Source: Candidatus Dependentiae bacterium (GTDB lineage Bacteria > Babelota > Babeliae > Babelales > Vermiphilaceae). From it: a DNA stretch of 40,228 bases. Shown here one piece after another: positions 7,520-16,933 of the stretch. A program made the position numbers and the translations under genes. The stretch is from NCBI GenBank assembly GCA_040878395.1, contig JBBDMI010000006.1, forward strand, positions 26,917 through 67,144. Direction: 5' to 3'. Under the pieces are notes generated by a model. That model searched no databases and was not told the DNA's origin. It saw only the letters and a program-made list of their open reading frames with translations. The first letter of the stretch is position 1; the number at the start of each line of letters is the position of its first letter.

Positions 7520-8314
7520 CTACCGATCCAACGTATACACATAAAAATCACAAATCGAATCAAAACCTAATTGTTCATACAGATGCATCGCTCTTTTTTC
7601 TGCTTGCAAAACTGCCACCGCATATTCAGCCATTTGCGCACGCATCAACAGCTCTTGCACCATTGCAGTGCCAAAACCTTTGTTTTGTTGATTTCGTACG
7701 GTTGCCAAAGAATGAATACCGGCAACTTTACTATGCAAAGTTAACATGCCGCATGTAACCGGCGTTTCATCAAGATAACCAACATATAATTGCTCATAAT
7801 CATCTTGAGAAAAAGGAAAATCAACCAATTTTTGATAATATGCTTTTATCGCAGGAGTATCACCAAGAACATCTATCATAATTTGTGCAAAATCTTGCAT
7901 TTGTGTTGCATCAAGCACACGTTCAACGCGTAATTCACCTTGTTCAAATGCATTTTCTGCAATAGGCAAATACATCCCTACATTTTTTTCTGATAACTTC
8001 AAACCCACTTGCGCCAAAAGCTCCGGTAATGTAATCGGTACATCATCAGGACCAACCCACCATGCAAATGATAATGATTCACGCTTAAAATAATCAACCG
8101 TACTTTCTACAATATCTAATGCATGATCTTTTAAACGTGTATTAAAAACAAGATTGAAAGTATCATCATCCATTCCTGAATCAACCAAAGTCAACCCTTG
8201 GGCTTTAACCACTGAAAAACTTGATAAACGTTCAGGGAAAAAAAGCATATGAGCAAACATGTTTTCTTGCATTGCATGAATTATCGTTTGTTGCGCACTT
8301 TCAGTATCGTACAT
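7520..8314 (-). CDS. GNAT-family N-acetyltransferase
   Basis: The C-terminal half is a GNAT domain. The acetyl-CoA pyrophosphate-binding motif lies in ATVRNQQNKGFGTAMVQELL (about 207-222), and the typical closing segment is AVLQAEKRAMHLYEQLGF. The N-terminal 120 residues look like a degenerate second GNAT-like half (FAWWVGPDDVPITLPELLAQVGLKL), as in two-domain GNAT proteins. The substrate is unknown. I chose ATG 8314 because AAAGAGG lies 5 nt upstream. The alternative start at 8338 has no ribosome site. No signal peptide is seen, unlike the other GNAT in this window (29966-30451). Confidence 0.82.
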   Translation of the reverse strand: MYDTESAQQTIIHAMQENMFAHMLFFPERLSSFSVVKAQGLTLVDSGMDDDTFNLVFNTRLKDHALDIVESTVDYFKRESLSFAWWVGPDDVPITLPELLAQVGLKLSEKNVGMYLPIAENAFEQGELRVERVLDATQMQDFAQIMIDVLGDTPAIKAYYQKLVDFPFSQDDYEQLYVGYLDETPVTCGMLTLHSKVAGIHSLATVRNQQNKGFGTAMVQELLMRAQMAEYAVAVLQAEKRAMHLYEQLGFDSICDFYVYTLDR

Positions 8315-8388
8315 AAAAACCTCTTTTAAACATGACAAAACTATTATTTCTTTTATACTAACATAAAATCAAAAATTCAAGGAACATT

Positions 8389-9264
8389 ATGAAAAGTAGC
8401 ATTATATTGTTTTTTTCTCTACTATATTCAACAAGCACTTCACCTTCTTCTCATGAAAAACCACGCCCTAAAATAAATCGTAGTGCTCATTGCATAAAAA
8501 AAATTGCATTTAATATGCAAGGAACACAATTAGCCTGTCTTTTGGCTGGAGATCAAAAAAAAGACCTGGTTAAGATATATGACATACTAACAGGTAAAGC
8601 AACCAGTACATTTAAAGTTTTACCTTCAAGCGATATCAGTTTTGTAAAATTTGGCATAGCAGTTGTGGCATCAGATAAAAAAAGAATTGCATTCTACAAA
8701 GCTCAAAGCGGCAAAAAATCGAAAAATGATGCTGTTTTTAAATGTAATTATCCTAAGTGGGATAGCTTTGATGCACTAACAAACGAATCCAACTTTATCT
8801 GTATGAAATCAGATCATCAAGGGATTGAGCATTGGAAAAAAAGCGGATGGATAAAATATCTATTAAATCATGAAGTAACCCACATCCATGCGGCAAATCA
8901 AAACACTATTGTCGTCAGCTCACCTGAAAAACATTATCTTTATGATATAAACCAAATGACTCAAAAAAAATCTTTTGATGCAATGGGCTGCGCACAACGC
9001 GCATGGTTATTTGAAAATATCCTTTTAGAACCGTATCTTCCTCAAGATGGAGCATCTGAGCGTAAACTGTATATACGGAGTATATCAACCGGTGAGATTT
9101 TAGCAGCATTATCAATTAACATTGATATGTTCTTTAATAATACCGCAAAAATTTCACATGACGGCGAATATATTGCTGCTATTGACACAAACACTCCTAA
9201 CAGAGTAGATGTTATGTGCCTCTCACAACTTAAAAAACATATTTCTCGCATCACTCATAAATGA
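8389..9264 (+). CDS. Secreted WD40/beta-propeller-like protein
   Basis: This 291-residue protein has a short signal peptide (MKSSIILFFSLLYSTSTS). Its strand-rich segments follow the cadence of WD40-type blades: IKKIAFNMQGTQLACLLAG, DLVKIYDILTGKATSTF, KLYIRSISTGEILAALS and AKISHDGEYIAAIDTN. The propeller assignment rests on these patterns and is moderate. The ribosome site is AAGGAA. The stop codon lies inside the left arm of the 23-bp inverted repeat at 9257. A scaffold or binding role outside the cytoplasm is likely, with no known partner. Confidence 0.65.
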   Translation: MKSSIILFFSLLYSTSTSPSSHEKPRPKINRSAHCIKKIAFNMQGTQLACLLAGDQKKDLVKIYDILTGKATSTFKVLPSSDISFVKFGIAVVASDKKRIAFYKAQSGKKSKNDAVFKCNYPKWDSFDALTNESNFICMKSDHQGIEHWKKSGWIKYLLNHEVTHIHAANQNTIVVSSPEKHYLYDINQMTQKKSFDAMGCAQRAWLFENILLEPYLPQDGASERKLYIRSISTGEILAALSINIDMFFNNTAKISHDGEYIAAIDTNTPNRVDVMCLSQLKKHISRITHK

Positions 9265-9725
9265 ACGCGAGTTCGAAAACACAAAATGCCTGAAATAAAG
9301 TAACATTACGATCAGGAATATGCGCAATAAAATGCACTCAATTTACTTGAATAAAAAATCTAAAAAGCATTCCTTTTGTCATTCCCGGCTTGAACGGGAA
9401 TCCAGCCTGCGCGTCGTAGCTTCCATCTTACGTTGAAACTTACTCCTTCGCTGAAGCTTCTGCGCACAAGTCAGAGGACAGACCTACGAAGCTTTATGCG
9501 AAGTACGGTTAGCGAAGACGTGGCCATTTTTACTTTCAAAAAAAATTAATATTGTCAGGAATGAATTCAAATAAAAAGAATAAATAAAACGCACATTCAT
9601 CTTTAATTATAAGCGTTCAGATCCTGGATTCCCGTTCAAGCCGGGAATGACAAAGAAGAACATTATCTTATAATGTTTAGTCTTGCTTGTGAGAGCCTTG
9701 ATTTTTCGAACTCGCGTTCATTTAT
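9257..9725. repeat. Nested inverted-repeat element (MITE/REP-like), 469 bp
   Basis: The outer arms are perfect 23-bp inverted repeats (9257-9279 and 9703-9725, core GAACGCGAGTTCGAAAA). Nested inside are perfect 31-bp arms (9375-9405 and 9624-9654, containing CATTCCCGGCTTGAACGGG). Each inner arm is itself a small palindrome (ATTCCCG/CGGGAAT). The centre carries GAAGC- and CTTCG-rich partial repeats between about 9411 and 9530. No ORF or transposase is present. The left outer arm includes the stop codon of the WD40-like gene, and the right arm ends 14 bp before the ankyrin gene's stop. I see no clear target-site duplication. Confidence 0.75.
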
Positions 9726-9738
9726 TATTAAAAATCTC

Positions 9739-10284
9739 TCAATTAATCGATTCTAAATAATCTATGATATCTTGATAGCCTCTTTGGTGAGCATAACACA
9801 ATGCATCACAGCCACCATTATCTTGCACATTCAGTGTTGCTCCGGCGCTAAAAATCTGCTGTACCAAGTCTAATCTATTATGTTTGACTGCAAATATTAA
9901 AGCTGTGCATCCCTTATTTGATTGTAAATCAACATCTATATTGCTATCAAGCAACAACAAAGTAACCATATCAACATTCCTATTATCAACGGCATACATC
10001 AGTGCTGACATGCCATAATGATTTTGAGCATTAACATTTGCACCATTATCAATCAATAACTGCATCATCGACAAATTATTTTTTTTTGCCGCAAAAAGCA
10101 AAGCAGTATTTTCAACAACACCTAAAAATTCAACATCTGCACCTAGAGAAAGATAAACATCAATCAATGATATGTTATCATCGTATACTGCATCAATAAA
10201 ACTCGCCGAAACTTCTGTTTTTGTACTGAAAGCGGTAAACAAAAGCATGCCTGCCACAATAATCTTTGATTTAATGCTACTCAT
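9739..10284 (-). CDS. Secreted ankyrin-repeat protein
   Basis: The 181-residue product has a signal peptide (MSSIKSKIIVAGMLLFTAFS) and then about four to five ankyrin repeats covering the rest of the protein. Recognisable units include NTALLFAAKKNNLSMMQLLI, GMSALMYAVDNRNVDMVTLL, CTALIFAVKHNRLDLVQQIF and CDALCYAHQRGYQDIIDYL, with the usual DNGANVNAQ-type turns. The ribosome site is a strong AAAAGGAGTAGG. It converges on the WD40-like gene across the nested repeat element. As an exported ankyrin protein it is a candidate host-interaction factor (inference). Confidence 0.9.
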   Translation of the reverse strand: MSSIKSKIIVAGMLLFTAFSTKTEVSASFIDAVYDDNISLIDVYLSLGADVEFLGVVENTALLFAAKKNNLSMMQLLIDNGANVNAQNHYGMSALMYAVDNRNVDMVTLLLLDSNIDVDLQSNKGCTALIFAVKHNRLDLVQQIFSAGATLNVQDNGGCDALCYAHQRGYQDIIDYLESIN

Positions 10285-10374
10285 ACTCCTACTCCTTTTT
10301 TTGCAATAAAATAAAAAATTAACTCTTCCAAGCTACGAAGAAATTTTCTTTTTATCAATCAAATACTGTAACAA

Positions 10375-12822
10375 CTACTTAATCACGAAGCTGATTAAAC
10401 GATCAGGCACAAAAACAACTTTTATTTTATCTTTACCATCAAGCCATTTGAGCACTAATCGCTCAGCTTCAGGTTCAATCTGTTCTTGCGTTGCGCCGGC
10501 CGGCATTTCCATAATTGCACGAACTTTACCGTTAACTTGTACTACAATTTTTTTCACATCATCTTGTGTCAACACCGGATCATATATTGGCCATACACAA
10601 CTTTGTAATTTTTTATGCAGCAACTTTTCAATTAACTCATTTGCCATGTGCGGAGCCAATACCGATAAACTCACCAATACTTTCTCCATACTTTCTTTTG
10701 ACAAACGCATATTGTTTGCAATTACATCATTTGAAAATTCCATAAAAGATGAAATCGCTGTATTCGGCTTAAAATTATCCAAACGTTCTTGAAAATCGCG
10801 TAAAAATTTATGCACTCGTTTTGTTGTCACCAAATCTTCCGCTTCAGTTGATGGCAACAGCGTGTTTGAATCAACTAAACTGTCCCACAAACGATTCACA
10901 AAGCGCTTAATGCCATCAAGACCATTATCTTGCCATTCACAATCAAGTTCCGGCGGCCCCATAAACATCATGTACATACGCAATACATCTGAACCGTATT
11001 TTTGTACAATATCATCAGGGTTAACTACATTACCTTTTGATTTTGACATTTTCTCAACAAGGCCGGATTTATCTGATTTTTTGAGAACCATACCTTGATT
11101 AAACAGATGCGCAAACGGTTCATCAAATGGTACATGCCCTAAATCATATAATACTTTTGTCCAAAAACGAGCATAAAGTAGATGTAATATTGCATGTTCG
11201 ATGCCACCAATATAAAGATCAACAGGGAGCCAATAGTTCATATCTTTCTGGTCCCAAGCCTTATCGGTTAAGTTTGGATTTGGATAGCGCAAGAAATACC
11301 AACATGAACCTGCCCATTGTGGCATCGTGTTTGTTTCACGCCTTGCAGGTTTATTGCATTGTGGACATAGTACATTTACCCAATCTGTAATATCGGCCAA
11401 TGGTGATTCGCCCGTTCCGGTCGGCTGATAATTATCAACTTCCGGCAATGCTACCGGCAATTGATCTTCAGGAACCGGCACAATGCCACAATCGGCACAA
11501 TAAATTAATGGAATCGGCTCACCCCAATAACGTTGACGAGAAAAAACCCAATCACGCAGTTTATAATTTGTAGTTCGTTTGCCATAACCATGATGAGCAA
11601 TATGATCAATCAATTTTGCACGCCCTTCAGTTTTTGCAGGCAATCCATCAAACGGACCGGAATTAATCAATGTACCATCACCGGTATAAACTTGTTGCAT
11701 ATTTCCTTGAGCATCAACTTTAACTTCCGGCGCATTAATCACCTGTTTTATAGGTAAATCAAATTGTTGTGCAAATGCAAAATCGCGTTCATCATGTCCG
11801 GGCACTGCCATAACAATACCGGTACCATACTCAGGCAATACATATGATGCAACATAAATTGGTATAGCTTCTTTGGTAACTGGATTTATTGCATAAGAGC
11901 CGGTAAACACACCTGTTTTTTCTTTATTATCAACAGAACGGCCCATTGCACGTGTTGCTTTGACCATATCAACATAATTTCGAACCTGTTCTTTTTCTTC
12001 CGACGTTGTCAATGAAGGAACTAAATCATGTTCCGGCGCAATTAATAAAAACGTGCTGCCAAAAATTGTCTCCGGACATGTTGTAAATACCGGTAGTTCA
12101 AATTCATTACCTTGCACATCTTTTGCTTTGAATACAACTTCAGCACCTTCGGATTTACCAATCCAATGCTTTTGCATCAGTTTTACTTTTTCAGGCCATT
12201 CAAGTTTATCAAGCCCATCAAGCAATTTATCAGCATAATCGGTAATTTTAAGCATCCATTGCGGAATATTTTTTTGTTCAACCGGTGTACCACAACGCTC
12301 ACATGCATTATTGACCACCTCTTCGTTTGCCAAACCGGTCAAACATGAAGGACACCAATTTATCGGTTTTTTTTCAATATATGCAAGTCCTGCTTTGAAC
12401 ATTTGCAAAAAAATCCATTGCGTCCATTTATAATATTCAGGATCGGTGGTATTAATCTCTTTATTCCAATCGTAGATTGCACCGATTTCTTTCAGTTGTT
12501 CTTTGAATCGTGCAATATTTTTTGCTGTTGCTTTTTTGGGATGAACACCCTCTTTTATTGCAGCGTTTTCAGCTGGCAAGCCAAAAGCATCCCATCCCAT
12601 TGGATGTAATACATTGTAACCTTCCAATAACTTTTTACGTGCATAAATGTCAGAAAGCACATAACCACGCCAATGACCTACATGCAAACCTGAACCTGAA
12701 GGATACGGAAACATATCAAGTACATAATACTTTTTGCCACTACCGGTTGGCTGTGTTTTTGCAGCCGGTTCATCATCCCACTTTTTTTGCCATTTTTTTT
12801 CTATTGATTGGAAATCATACAT
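10375..12822 (-). CDS. leuS: Leucyl-tRNA synthetase
   Basis: This 815-residue class I synthetase charges tRNA-Leu. The HIGH motif appears as HVGH (47-50, in [20 protein letters not shown]) and KMSKSKGN lies near residue 590. A zinc-type cysteine cluster (CPSC ... CERC) is near 160-180, and a second (CADC ... CPQC) lies further on. The CP1 editing insertion is present between about 220 and 420 (including [13 protein letters not shown] and [15 protein letters not shown]). The tRNA-binding C-terminal domain ends with [14 protein letters not shown]. The length is normal for bacterial LeuRS. The gene is transcribed divergently from the NTT gene. Confidence 0.97.
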   Translation of the reverse strand: MYDFQSIEKKWQKKWDDEPAAKTQPTGSGKKYYVLDMFPYPSGSGLHVGHWRGYVLSDIYARKKLLEGYNVLHPMGWDAFGLPAENAAIKEGVHPKKATAKNIARFKEQLKEIGAIYDWNKEINTTDPEYYKWTQWIFLQMFKAGLAYIEKKPINWCPSCLTGLANEEVVNNACERCGTPVEQKNIPQWMLKITDYADKLLDGLDKLEWPEKVKLMQKHWIGKSEGAEVVFKAKDVQGNEFELPVFTTCPETIFGSTFLLIAPEHDLVPSLTTSEEKEQVRNYVDMVKATRAMGRSVDNKEKTGVFTGSYAINPVTKEAIPIYVASYVLPEYGTGIVMAVPGHDERDFAFAQQFDLPIKQVINAPEVKVDAQGNMQQVYTGDGTLINSGPFDGLPAKTEGRAKLIDHIAHHGYGKRTTNYKLRDWVFSRQRYWGEPIPLIYCADCGIVPVPEDQLPVALPEVDNYQPTGTGESPLADITDWVNVLCPQCNKPARRETNTMPQWAGSCWYFLRYPNPNLTDKAWDQKDMNYWLPVDLYIGGIEHAILHLLYARFWTKVLYDLGHVPFDEPFAHLFNQGMVLKKSDKSGLVEKMSKSKGNVVNPDDIVQKYGSDVLRMYMMFMGPPELDCEWQDNGLDGIKRFVNRLWDSLVDSNTLLPSTEAEDLVTTKRVHKFLRDFQERLDNFKPNTAISSFMEFSNDVIANNMRLSKESMEKVLVSLSVLAPHMANELIEKLLHKKLQSCVWPIYDPVLTQDDVKKIVVQVNGKVRAIMEMPAGATQEQIEPEAERLVLKWLDGKDKIKVVFVPDRLISFVIK

Positions 12823-13000
12823 AATATAAAAAACCTACGGTTTTTAGTTTTTAATCATAACTTTGCTCTATAAGATATTATGGTACGATGAAATAGCTAT
12901 TTGGTCAAAATATGAAAGTATAAAATAACCATCTAAACTTTACCTTTTATGACATTAGGTTACACTTACAAGATCCTAATATCTTTAAATAATCAACTAT

Positions 13001-14326
13001 ATGAAAAACATAGATAAAAAATTTATTTTATTTGGCATGAGCTATTTCCTTCTTTTTTGCGCATACACTATTGCACAAGTAATCAAAGAATCAATATTTG
13101 CCAACACAGTAGGTGTTTATTATATAAACTATGCGCGACTTGGCTCAATCTTTATCCTTATTCCGTTTGTACTATTTTATAGTTATCTCATTGATAACCT
13201 AGAAAAAAAACATTTAACCATCGCTATGTTCACCACTTATGGCATATTGCAATTTTTATGCTCACTATTTTTAATGCATCCCACTATTGGCTTATCAAAT
13301 ACCAATTCTAATGCTTGGCGTTTATTTGGATGGCTTTTTTTCTTTTTAGTTGAATGCTTTGCTCCTTTTATGTTGAGCGTTTTCTGGGCCTACGTTAACT
13401 CTACAAGCTCACCTGAACAAGCAAAAAAGCGATATAGTACCATTATAACCTTCGGCACACTCGGCGGCCTCATCAGTTCAGCACTCTCATGGTTTTTTTT
13501 CTCCGGACAAACACATGCTATGCATACCGCTCATATGCACACACTGATCAGCGCCAGCTCTTCATTCTTAATAATTGGATCGGCATACATCATATACTAT
13601 CTTAATAAAACAATGCCCGATAAACTTCTGGCAAGCTATGCCGAACGCATTGGTGAAAATCAAGCTGAAAAGCCTCAAAAAGAAAGCATTTTTTCAGGTG
13701 CAAAGCTGACTATCACCACTCCATATATCTTTGGTATTTTTAGTATCGTCTTTTTTTATGAAGTCACCAGTATGATTATCACATTTTTAAAGCTCTATGC
13801 AGTGCAATATCGCTCAACCAACATATCCCAAGCAAGCGCACTGCTCTTTCAGGTCACAACAATGACACAACTGGTAGCTTTCCTGTTCTCTCTTTTTGGC
13901 ACACGCAACTTAATGCGTAAGCTCGGTGAACGCTCCTGTTTACTACTCATACCAATACTCATAACGATTTCATTTTTATACATGGTATTAGCGAAATTTT
14001 CATTTATATCAATCATTATTGGCTTCATGCTCATTCGCGCACTCAACTATTCATTTATTCGCCCAATAAAAGAAGCATTGTATATTCCAACAGACATACA
14101 AACGCGTTATAAAGCAAAATCATGGATCGATACCATCGGTACAAAACTTGCAAAAGGAACCGGAAGTGCATGCAACATTGCATTAGCATCACTTACAGGA
14201 TCCGGTTTATTACTTGGGTTTTCAGCTCTATTTAGTATTATTGCATTCGGTTGGATTGTAGTTTCTGTTTTTCTTGGCAATCGTTATCGTGATATTATTC
14301 GCAACAAAGAGATTGTTGGCAATTAA
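13001..14326 (+). CDS. NTT-family nucleotide transporter (ATP/ADP translocase-like)
   Basis: This 441-residue polytopic protein has about 11-12 hydrophobic helices, the size expected for bacterial NTT carriers. The late segment RPIKEALYIPTDIQTRYKAK (about 353-372), followed by WIDTIGTKLAKGTGS, is typical of the NTT family. KESIFANTVG near residue 27 fits the conserved first-helix region. Such carriers let obligate intracellular bacteria and plastids exchange ATP/ADP or import nucleotides across the inner membrane. The exact substrate cannot be read from the sequence. An imperfect stem-loop follows the stop. Confidence 0.87.
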   Translation: MKNIDKKFILFGMSYFLLFCAYTIAQVIKESIFANTVGVYYINYARLGSIFILIPFVLFYSYLIDNLEKKHLTIAMFTTYGILQFLCSLFLMHPTIGLSNTNSNAWRLFGWLFFFLVECFAPFMLSVFWAYVNSTSSPEQAKKRYSTIITFGTLGGLISSALSWFFFSGQTHAMHTAHMHTLISASSSFLIIGSAYIIYYLNKTMPDKLLASYAERIGENQAEKPQKESIFSGAKLTITTPYIFGIFSIVFFYEVTSMIITFLKLYAVQYRSTNISQASALLFQVTTMTQLVAFLFSLFGTRNLMRKLGERSCLLLIPILITISFLYMVLAKFSFISIIIGFMLIRALNYSFIRPIKEALYIPTDIQTRYKAKSWIDTIGTKLAKGTGSACNIALASLTGSGLLLGFSALFSIIAFGWIVVSVFLGNRYRDIIRNKEIVGN

Positions 14327-14335
14327 AAAACACCA

Positions 14336-14380
14336 TTTTCCTTGAAAATTGGAACCTCAACTTCCAAATTTCAAGGAAAA
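14336..14380 (+). terminator. Stem-loop after the NTT gene
   Basis: A 19-bp stem with one mismatch (14336-14354 with 14362-14380, arm TTTTCCTTGAAAATTGGAA) starts 9 bp past the stop codon. It lacks a strong T run on the plus strand, so it may terminate or protect the 3' end. Confidence 0.55.
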
Positions 14381-14384
14381 CATA

Positions 14385-14500
14385 ATATCAATGTCCCAAA
14401 GCACAATATCAACCTTGATAACATTTTAAAATAAGAAAATAAATCTTTACTGCAAAATAACAGCATATGGCATTGAAACACTTTCAGGTACAGCATTTGC
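14385..14500 (-). pseudogene. Heavily decayed SPFH/band-7 remnant (second copy)
   Basis: On the minus strand a segment encoding ANAVPESVSMP ends quickly in stops. It aligns by eye to the ANAVLESVS segment of the remnant near 15736. Further downstream, TTATCAA, ATATT, TTTGG and ATTGA blocks match in order the VLSKEYIAAFGRLT-coding part of the better-preserved copy. No intact frame survives. It lies just after the terminator of the 14613 gene, the same relative position as the other copy. Confidence 0.4.
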
Positions 14501-14555
14501 TAAAAAAGATGAACTTAGGTACATAATTTCACATAAGATAACTACATAGTAAAAA

Positions 14556-14586
14556 TGCCTTCCATTACAATTTATAATGGAAGGCA
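14556..14586 (-). terminator. Terminator of the 14613-15401 gene
   Basis: TGCCTTCCATTA (14556-14567) pairs perfectly with 14575-14586 around a 7-nt loop. On the minus strand it is followed by TTTTT. A near-identical hairpin ends the paralogous cassette at 15782-15814. Confidence 0.8.
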
Positions 14587-14612
14587 CAACACTAAAAATT
14601 TTATTTAGTTAA

Positions 14613-15401
14613 CTAATCTTTTTTCATGTCCACCTTTTTTGAATTTACTAAAATATCCTCTTTTTCTAAACTAGTTAATTTTTTTCCTGTTGCTAATAAC
14701 ATATTCCCGAGCTCCTTCTTCACTGAAACTAGAGCACGTTTAACCTCTTCATTTAATTTTCCATCTTTTTTTTCTGGTTTGACACGTTTTAAATAATCAG
14801 CCGTATAAGCTGAAAGCCCAAGTTCAGATCCTGTCCAGCCCAAAAGCCCTACACCAAACAAAAACACATCTATTTCACCCGACAACATACCACCTAGAAA
14901 CATAACAGATGATATCCCCCCACCTACAAATGCAGAAACTCCTACTCCGGTATTTGAAGCACTCATAACTGCTCGGGGTACAGGCTTATCTGACAAAAGA
15001 GCCATACATGTTGCTGCACGCACGGATGCCATAGATCCTAATATTAAAGAATTTCCTATTGGCACGCCCCCTAGAGCCCCAATACCATAAGCAGTCGCAG
15101 CTAAGCCATGCGCCACAGGAAGCATAAATGGTTTTTTCTCTATAATAGACTTAATAGTAGAATTAACAGACTTATTTACATGATCAAAAACATTGTAATT
15201 CCGCCGTTGTTGATCATGCATTAATAATTTTTGATGCACACTTGAAACCGGTTGACTACAAAGACCGGGAGCCAATAGGCTTCTTCTTTGCATTGCCGGC
15301 ACCAAACGTGAAACCCTACTCAAATGTGCGGCATGAACTGCCGATACTGTAAGAAATGAAAGTACAAAAACTTTTTTTGTGTAAACAATTATTTGTTGCA
15401 T
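14613..15401 (-). CDS. Secreted/membrane protein with the shared leader (copy A)
   Basis: This is a 262-residue protein of unknown function. Residues 1-25 are a signal peptide (MQQIIVYTKKVFVLSFLTVSAVHA). The next 25 or so residues (HLSRVSRLVPAMQ, SLLAPGL) are almost identical to the gene at 15841. After about residue 60 the two proteins diverge. The body here is Gly/Ala-rich and hydrophobic (about 105-200), probably several membrane helices, with a Lys/Glu-rich C-terminal tail (KRVKPEKKDGKLNEEVKRAL). AAAGGTG before the ATG serves as the ribosome site. The upstream 80 bp and the terminator are also shared with copy B, so the whole expression cassette was duplicated. Confidence 0.7.
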   Translation of the reverse strand: MQQIIVYTKKVFVLSFLTVSAVHAAHLSRVSRLVPAMQRRSLLAPGLCSQPVSSVHQKLLMHDQQRRNYNVFDHVNKSVNSTIKSIIEKKPFMLPVAHGLAATAYGIGALGGVPIGNSLILGSMASVRAATCMALLSDKPVPRAVMSASNTGVGVSAFVGGGISSVMFLGGMLSGEIDVFLFGVGLLGWTGSELGLSAYTADYLKRVKPEKKDGKLNEEVKRALVSVKKELGNMLLATGKKLTSLEKEDILVNSKKVDMKKD

Positions 15402-15418
15402 AACAATGCACCTTTAAT

Positions 15419-15469
15419 AAAAGAGTTTAAAAATCTATCTGCTTGCTTTCATTACAACTAAACTCTTTT
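15419..15469 (-). promoter_or_regulatory. 5'UTR inverted repeat of copy A
   Basis: Arms 15419-15429 and 15459-15469 (TAAACTCTTTT) form a perfect 11-bp stem in the leader RNA, just upstream of the AAAGGTG ribosome site. The same structure exists at 16869-16919 in copy B, with one G-C pair replaced by G-U. Confidence 0.5.
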
Positions 15470-15518
15470 TTATTCTGGCAGAAACATGCCATTTTCCACT
15501 ACATAAAACATGATCCAT

Positions 15519-15710
15519 TTATTCCTGTACGCGATCATCTAATTTTAAGCTACTCAAAAAACTGGTCGCCAATCCGGCAAGCGCACTCACTTCAGTTGGA
15601 ACAACAACCAATTTATTATCTTGGCTTTGGGTCAATCGACCAAATGCTGCAATATATTCTTTTGATAACACAAAGCTTGCAGGATCACCCTTTGCACCAA
15701 TACCGGCATC
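15519..15710 (-). pseudogene. C-terminal fragment of an SPFH/band-7 (stomatin/QmcA-like) protein
   Basis: The minus-strand frame gives 63 residues ending in a stop at 15519-15521. It includes GAKGDPASFVLSKEYIAAFG, then RLTQSQDNKLVVVPTEVSAL and AGLATSFLSSLK. This pattern is typical of the C-terminus of stomatin/HflK-type SPFH membrane proteins. Immediately upstream an in-frame TGA cuts it off. A frameshift separates it from a further homologous piece (ANAVLESVS, near 15736). No start or SPFH core domain remains. It lies between the two shared-leader genes and is probably a leftover from their duplication. Confidence 0.6.
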
Positions 15711-15781
15711 GAAACACTCTCAAGCACAGCATTTGCTGAAAAAATGAACTTAAATGTATAGATTTACCGCTAATATCAAAG

Positions 15782-15814
15782 GTGCCTTCCATTAGGATTT
15801 ATAATGAAAGGCAC
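15782..15814 (-). terminator. Stem-loop ending copy B
   Basis: GTGCCTTCCATTA (15782-15794) pairs with 15802-15814 with one wobble in the minus-strand RNA. It is the counterpart of the hairpin at 14556, with a weaker T tail. Confidence 0.6.
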
Positions 15815-15840
15815 ACAGCACACATCAAATATAATTTATC

Positions 15841-16851
15841 CTATCTTCTAGAAAAAGAATTTATTACAGCAATTATTGACATTATAGATGCAAAACTTGC
15901 ATCCGATGCCGCTTTTTTTGCTGCTAATCTAGCACGTTTTGCTTCCTGCTCAGTACGTTCTGCTGCTTCACGAGTAAGCTGCACGTTATAAGCACTGACT
16001 CGATCGGCCCAATTTGGCTTATGTTTTATGCTATTCATAGCAACTTCTAATTTATTTTGTAATGAAGGAATATCGTCAAAAAGCTCTATTTTAAGTGGTA
16101 CTATCAAAGAGGAGTGAACTTTTGCAGACAAGGCTTCATGCTTTTCATGAATGTCAGAAATATCTTCATCCATGCTTTCAAGCCTTTTTTTAAATGTTTT
16201 CCAATGCTCAAAGGCCATTACCAAAGGACAATGTTCATTCAAACCAATTTTTTCAACTTCATTAATCAATTGATCCAAATCAGGCTTTCTAGTAACAACT
16301 TGAAAATAAGAGTTTTTTAATATTGATTGAAACTCCAAATGCAACGCATAATATTTTTTATAGAGATTCAATATTTCTGATTCAGGTATCTGTCTATAAG
16401 CTGATCGTCCATATTTTATAGCAGAAATTGACCCTACCAATGCAGCAGCCATCAACCATCCCATTGTTGCCTCTGGGAATACTGCTGCACCCAATGAAGT
16501 ACATCCACTACCAGCAAAAGCGGCTAAAGAAGTCGATTTAATAACATTTTGCTTTGATTCATTTGATAATACACTCCAACTTAATTTAGGAAGAAAACGG
16601 CTATGTGTTGAAACTGAAACCTGAGGTTTATTTTTTTCTGAATAAGATCTTAAACTAACACTCGACCCAGGCATTAATAAACTTTGCTGCGCATTTAAAG
16701 CCAATTGACTACGAAGACCGGGCGCCAATAAACTTTTCTGCATTGCCGGCACCAAACGTGAAACCCTACTCAAATGTGCGGCATGAACTGCCGAGACTGA
16801 AAGAAGTGAAAGTACAAAAACTTTTTTTGTATAAACAATGACTTGTTGCAT
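15841..16851 (-). CDS. Secreted/membrane protein with the shared leader (copy B)
   Basis: This 336-residue protein of unknown function has a signal peptide and the following 25 residues (HLSRVSRLVPAMQ, SLLAPGL) nearly identical to copy A. The body differs. One or two hydrophobic segments lie at about 108-145 (SLAAFAGSGCTSLGAAVF, GWLMAAALVGSISAI). A long helical, charged region follows (about 155-310), with a likely coiled coil ending in EAKRARLAAKKAASDAS and a hydrophobic tail. AAAGGTG precedes the ATG. A promoter with TTGCTT and TATAGT is visible upstream. It could be a membrane-anchored or translocated protein. Confidence 0.7.
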   Translation of the reverse strand: MQQVIVYTKKVFVLSLLSVSAVHAAHLSRVSRLVPAMQKSLLAPGLRSQLALNAQQSLLMPGSSVSLRSYSEKNKPQVSVSTHSRFLPKLSWSVLSNESKQNVIKSTSLAAFAGSGCTSLGAAVFPEATMGWLMAAALVGSISAIKYGRSAYRQIPESEILNLYKKYYALHLEFQSILKNSYFQVVTRKPDLDQLINEVEKIGLNEHCPLVMAFEHWKTFKKRLESMDEDISDIHEKHEALSAKVHSSLIVPLKIELFDDIPSLQNKLEVAMNSIKHKPNWADRVSAYNVQLTREAAERTEQEAKRARLAAKKAASDASFASIMSIIAVINSFSRR

Positions 16852-16868
16852 AACAATGCACCTTTAAT

Positions 16869-16919
16869 AAAAGAATTTAAAAACCTACCTGCTTGCTTTC
16901 ATTACAACTAAACTCTTTT
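16869..16919 (-). promoter_or_regulatory. 5'UTR inverted repeat of copy B
   Basis: Arms 16869-16879 (AAAAGAATTTA) and 16909-16919 (TAAACTCTTTT) pair in the minus-strand RNA with one G-U wobble where copy A has G-C. The loop sequence is also conserved. The position relative to the ribosome site is the same in both genes. Confidence 0.5.
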
Positions 16920-16933
16920 TTTATTCTGGCAGA

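Noticed and set aside
10448-12824. Several plus-strand ORFs of 60-115 codons across leuS
   Set aside because: They are antisense shadows of a fully conserved synthetase gene and encode no recognisable domain.
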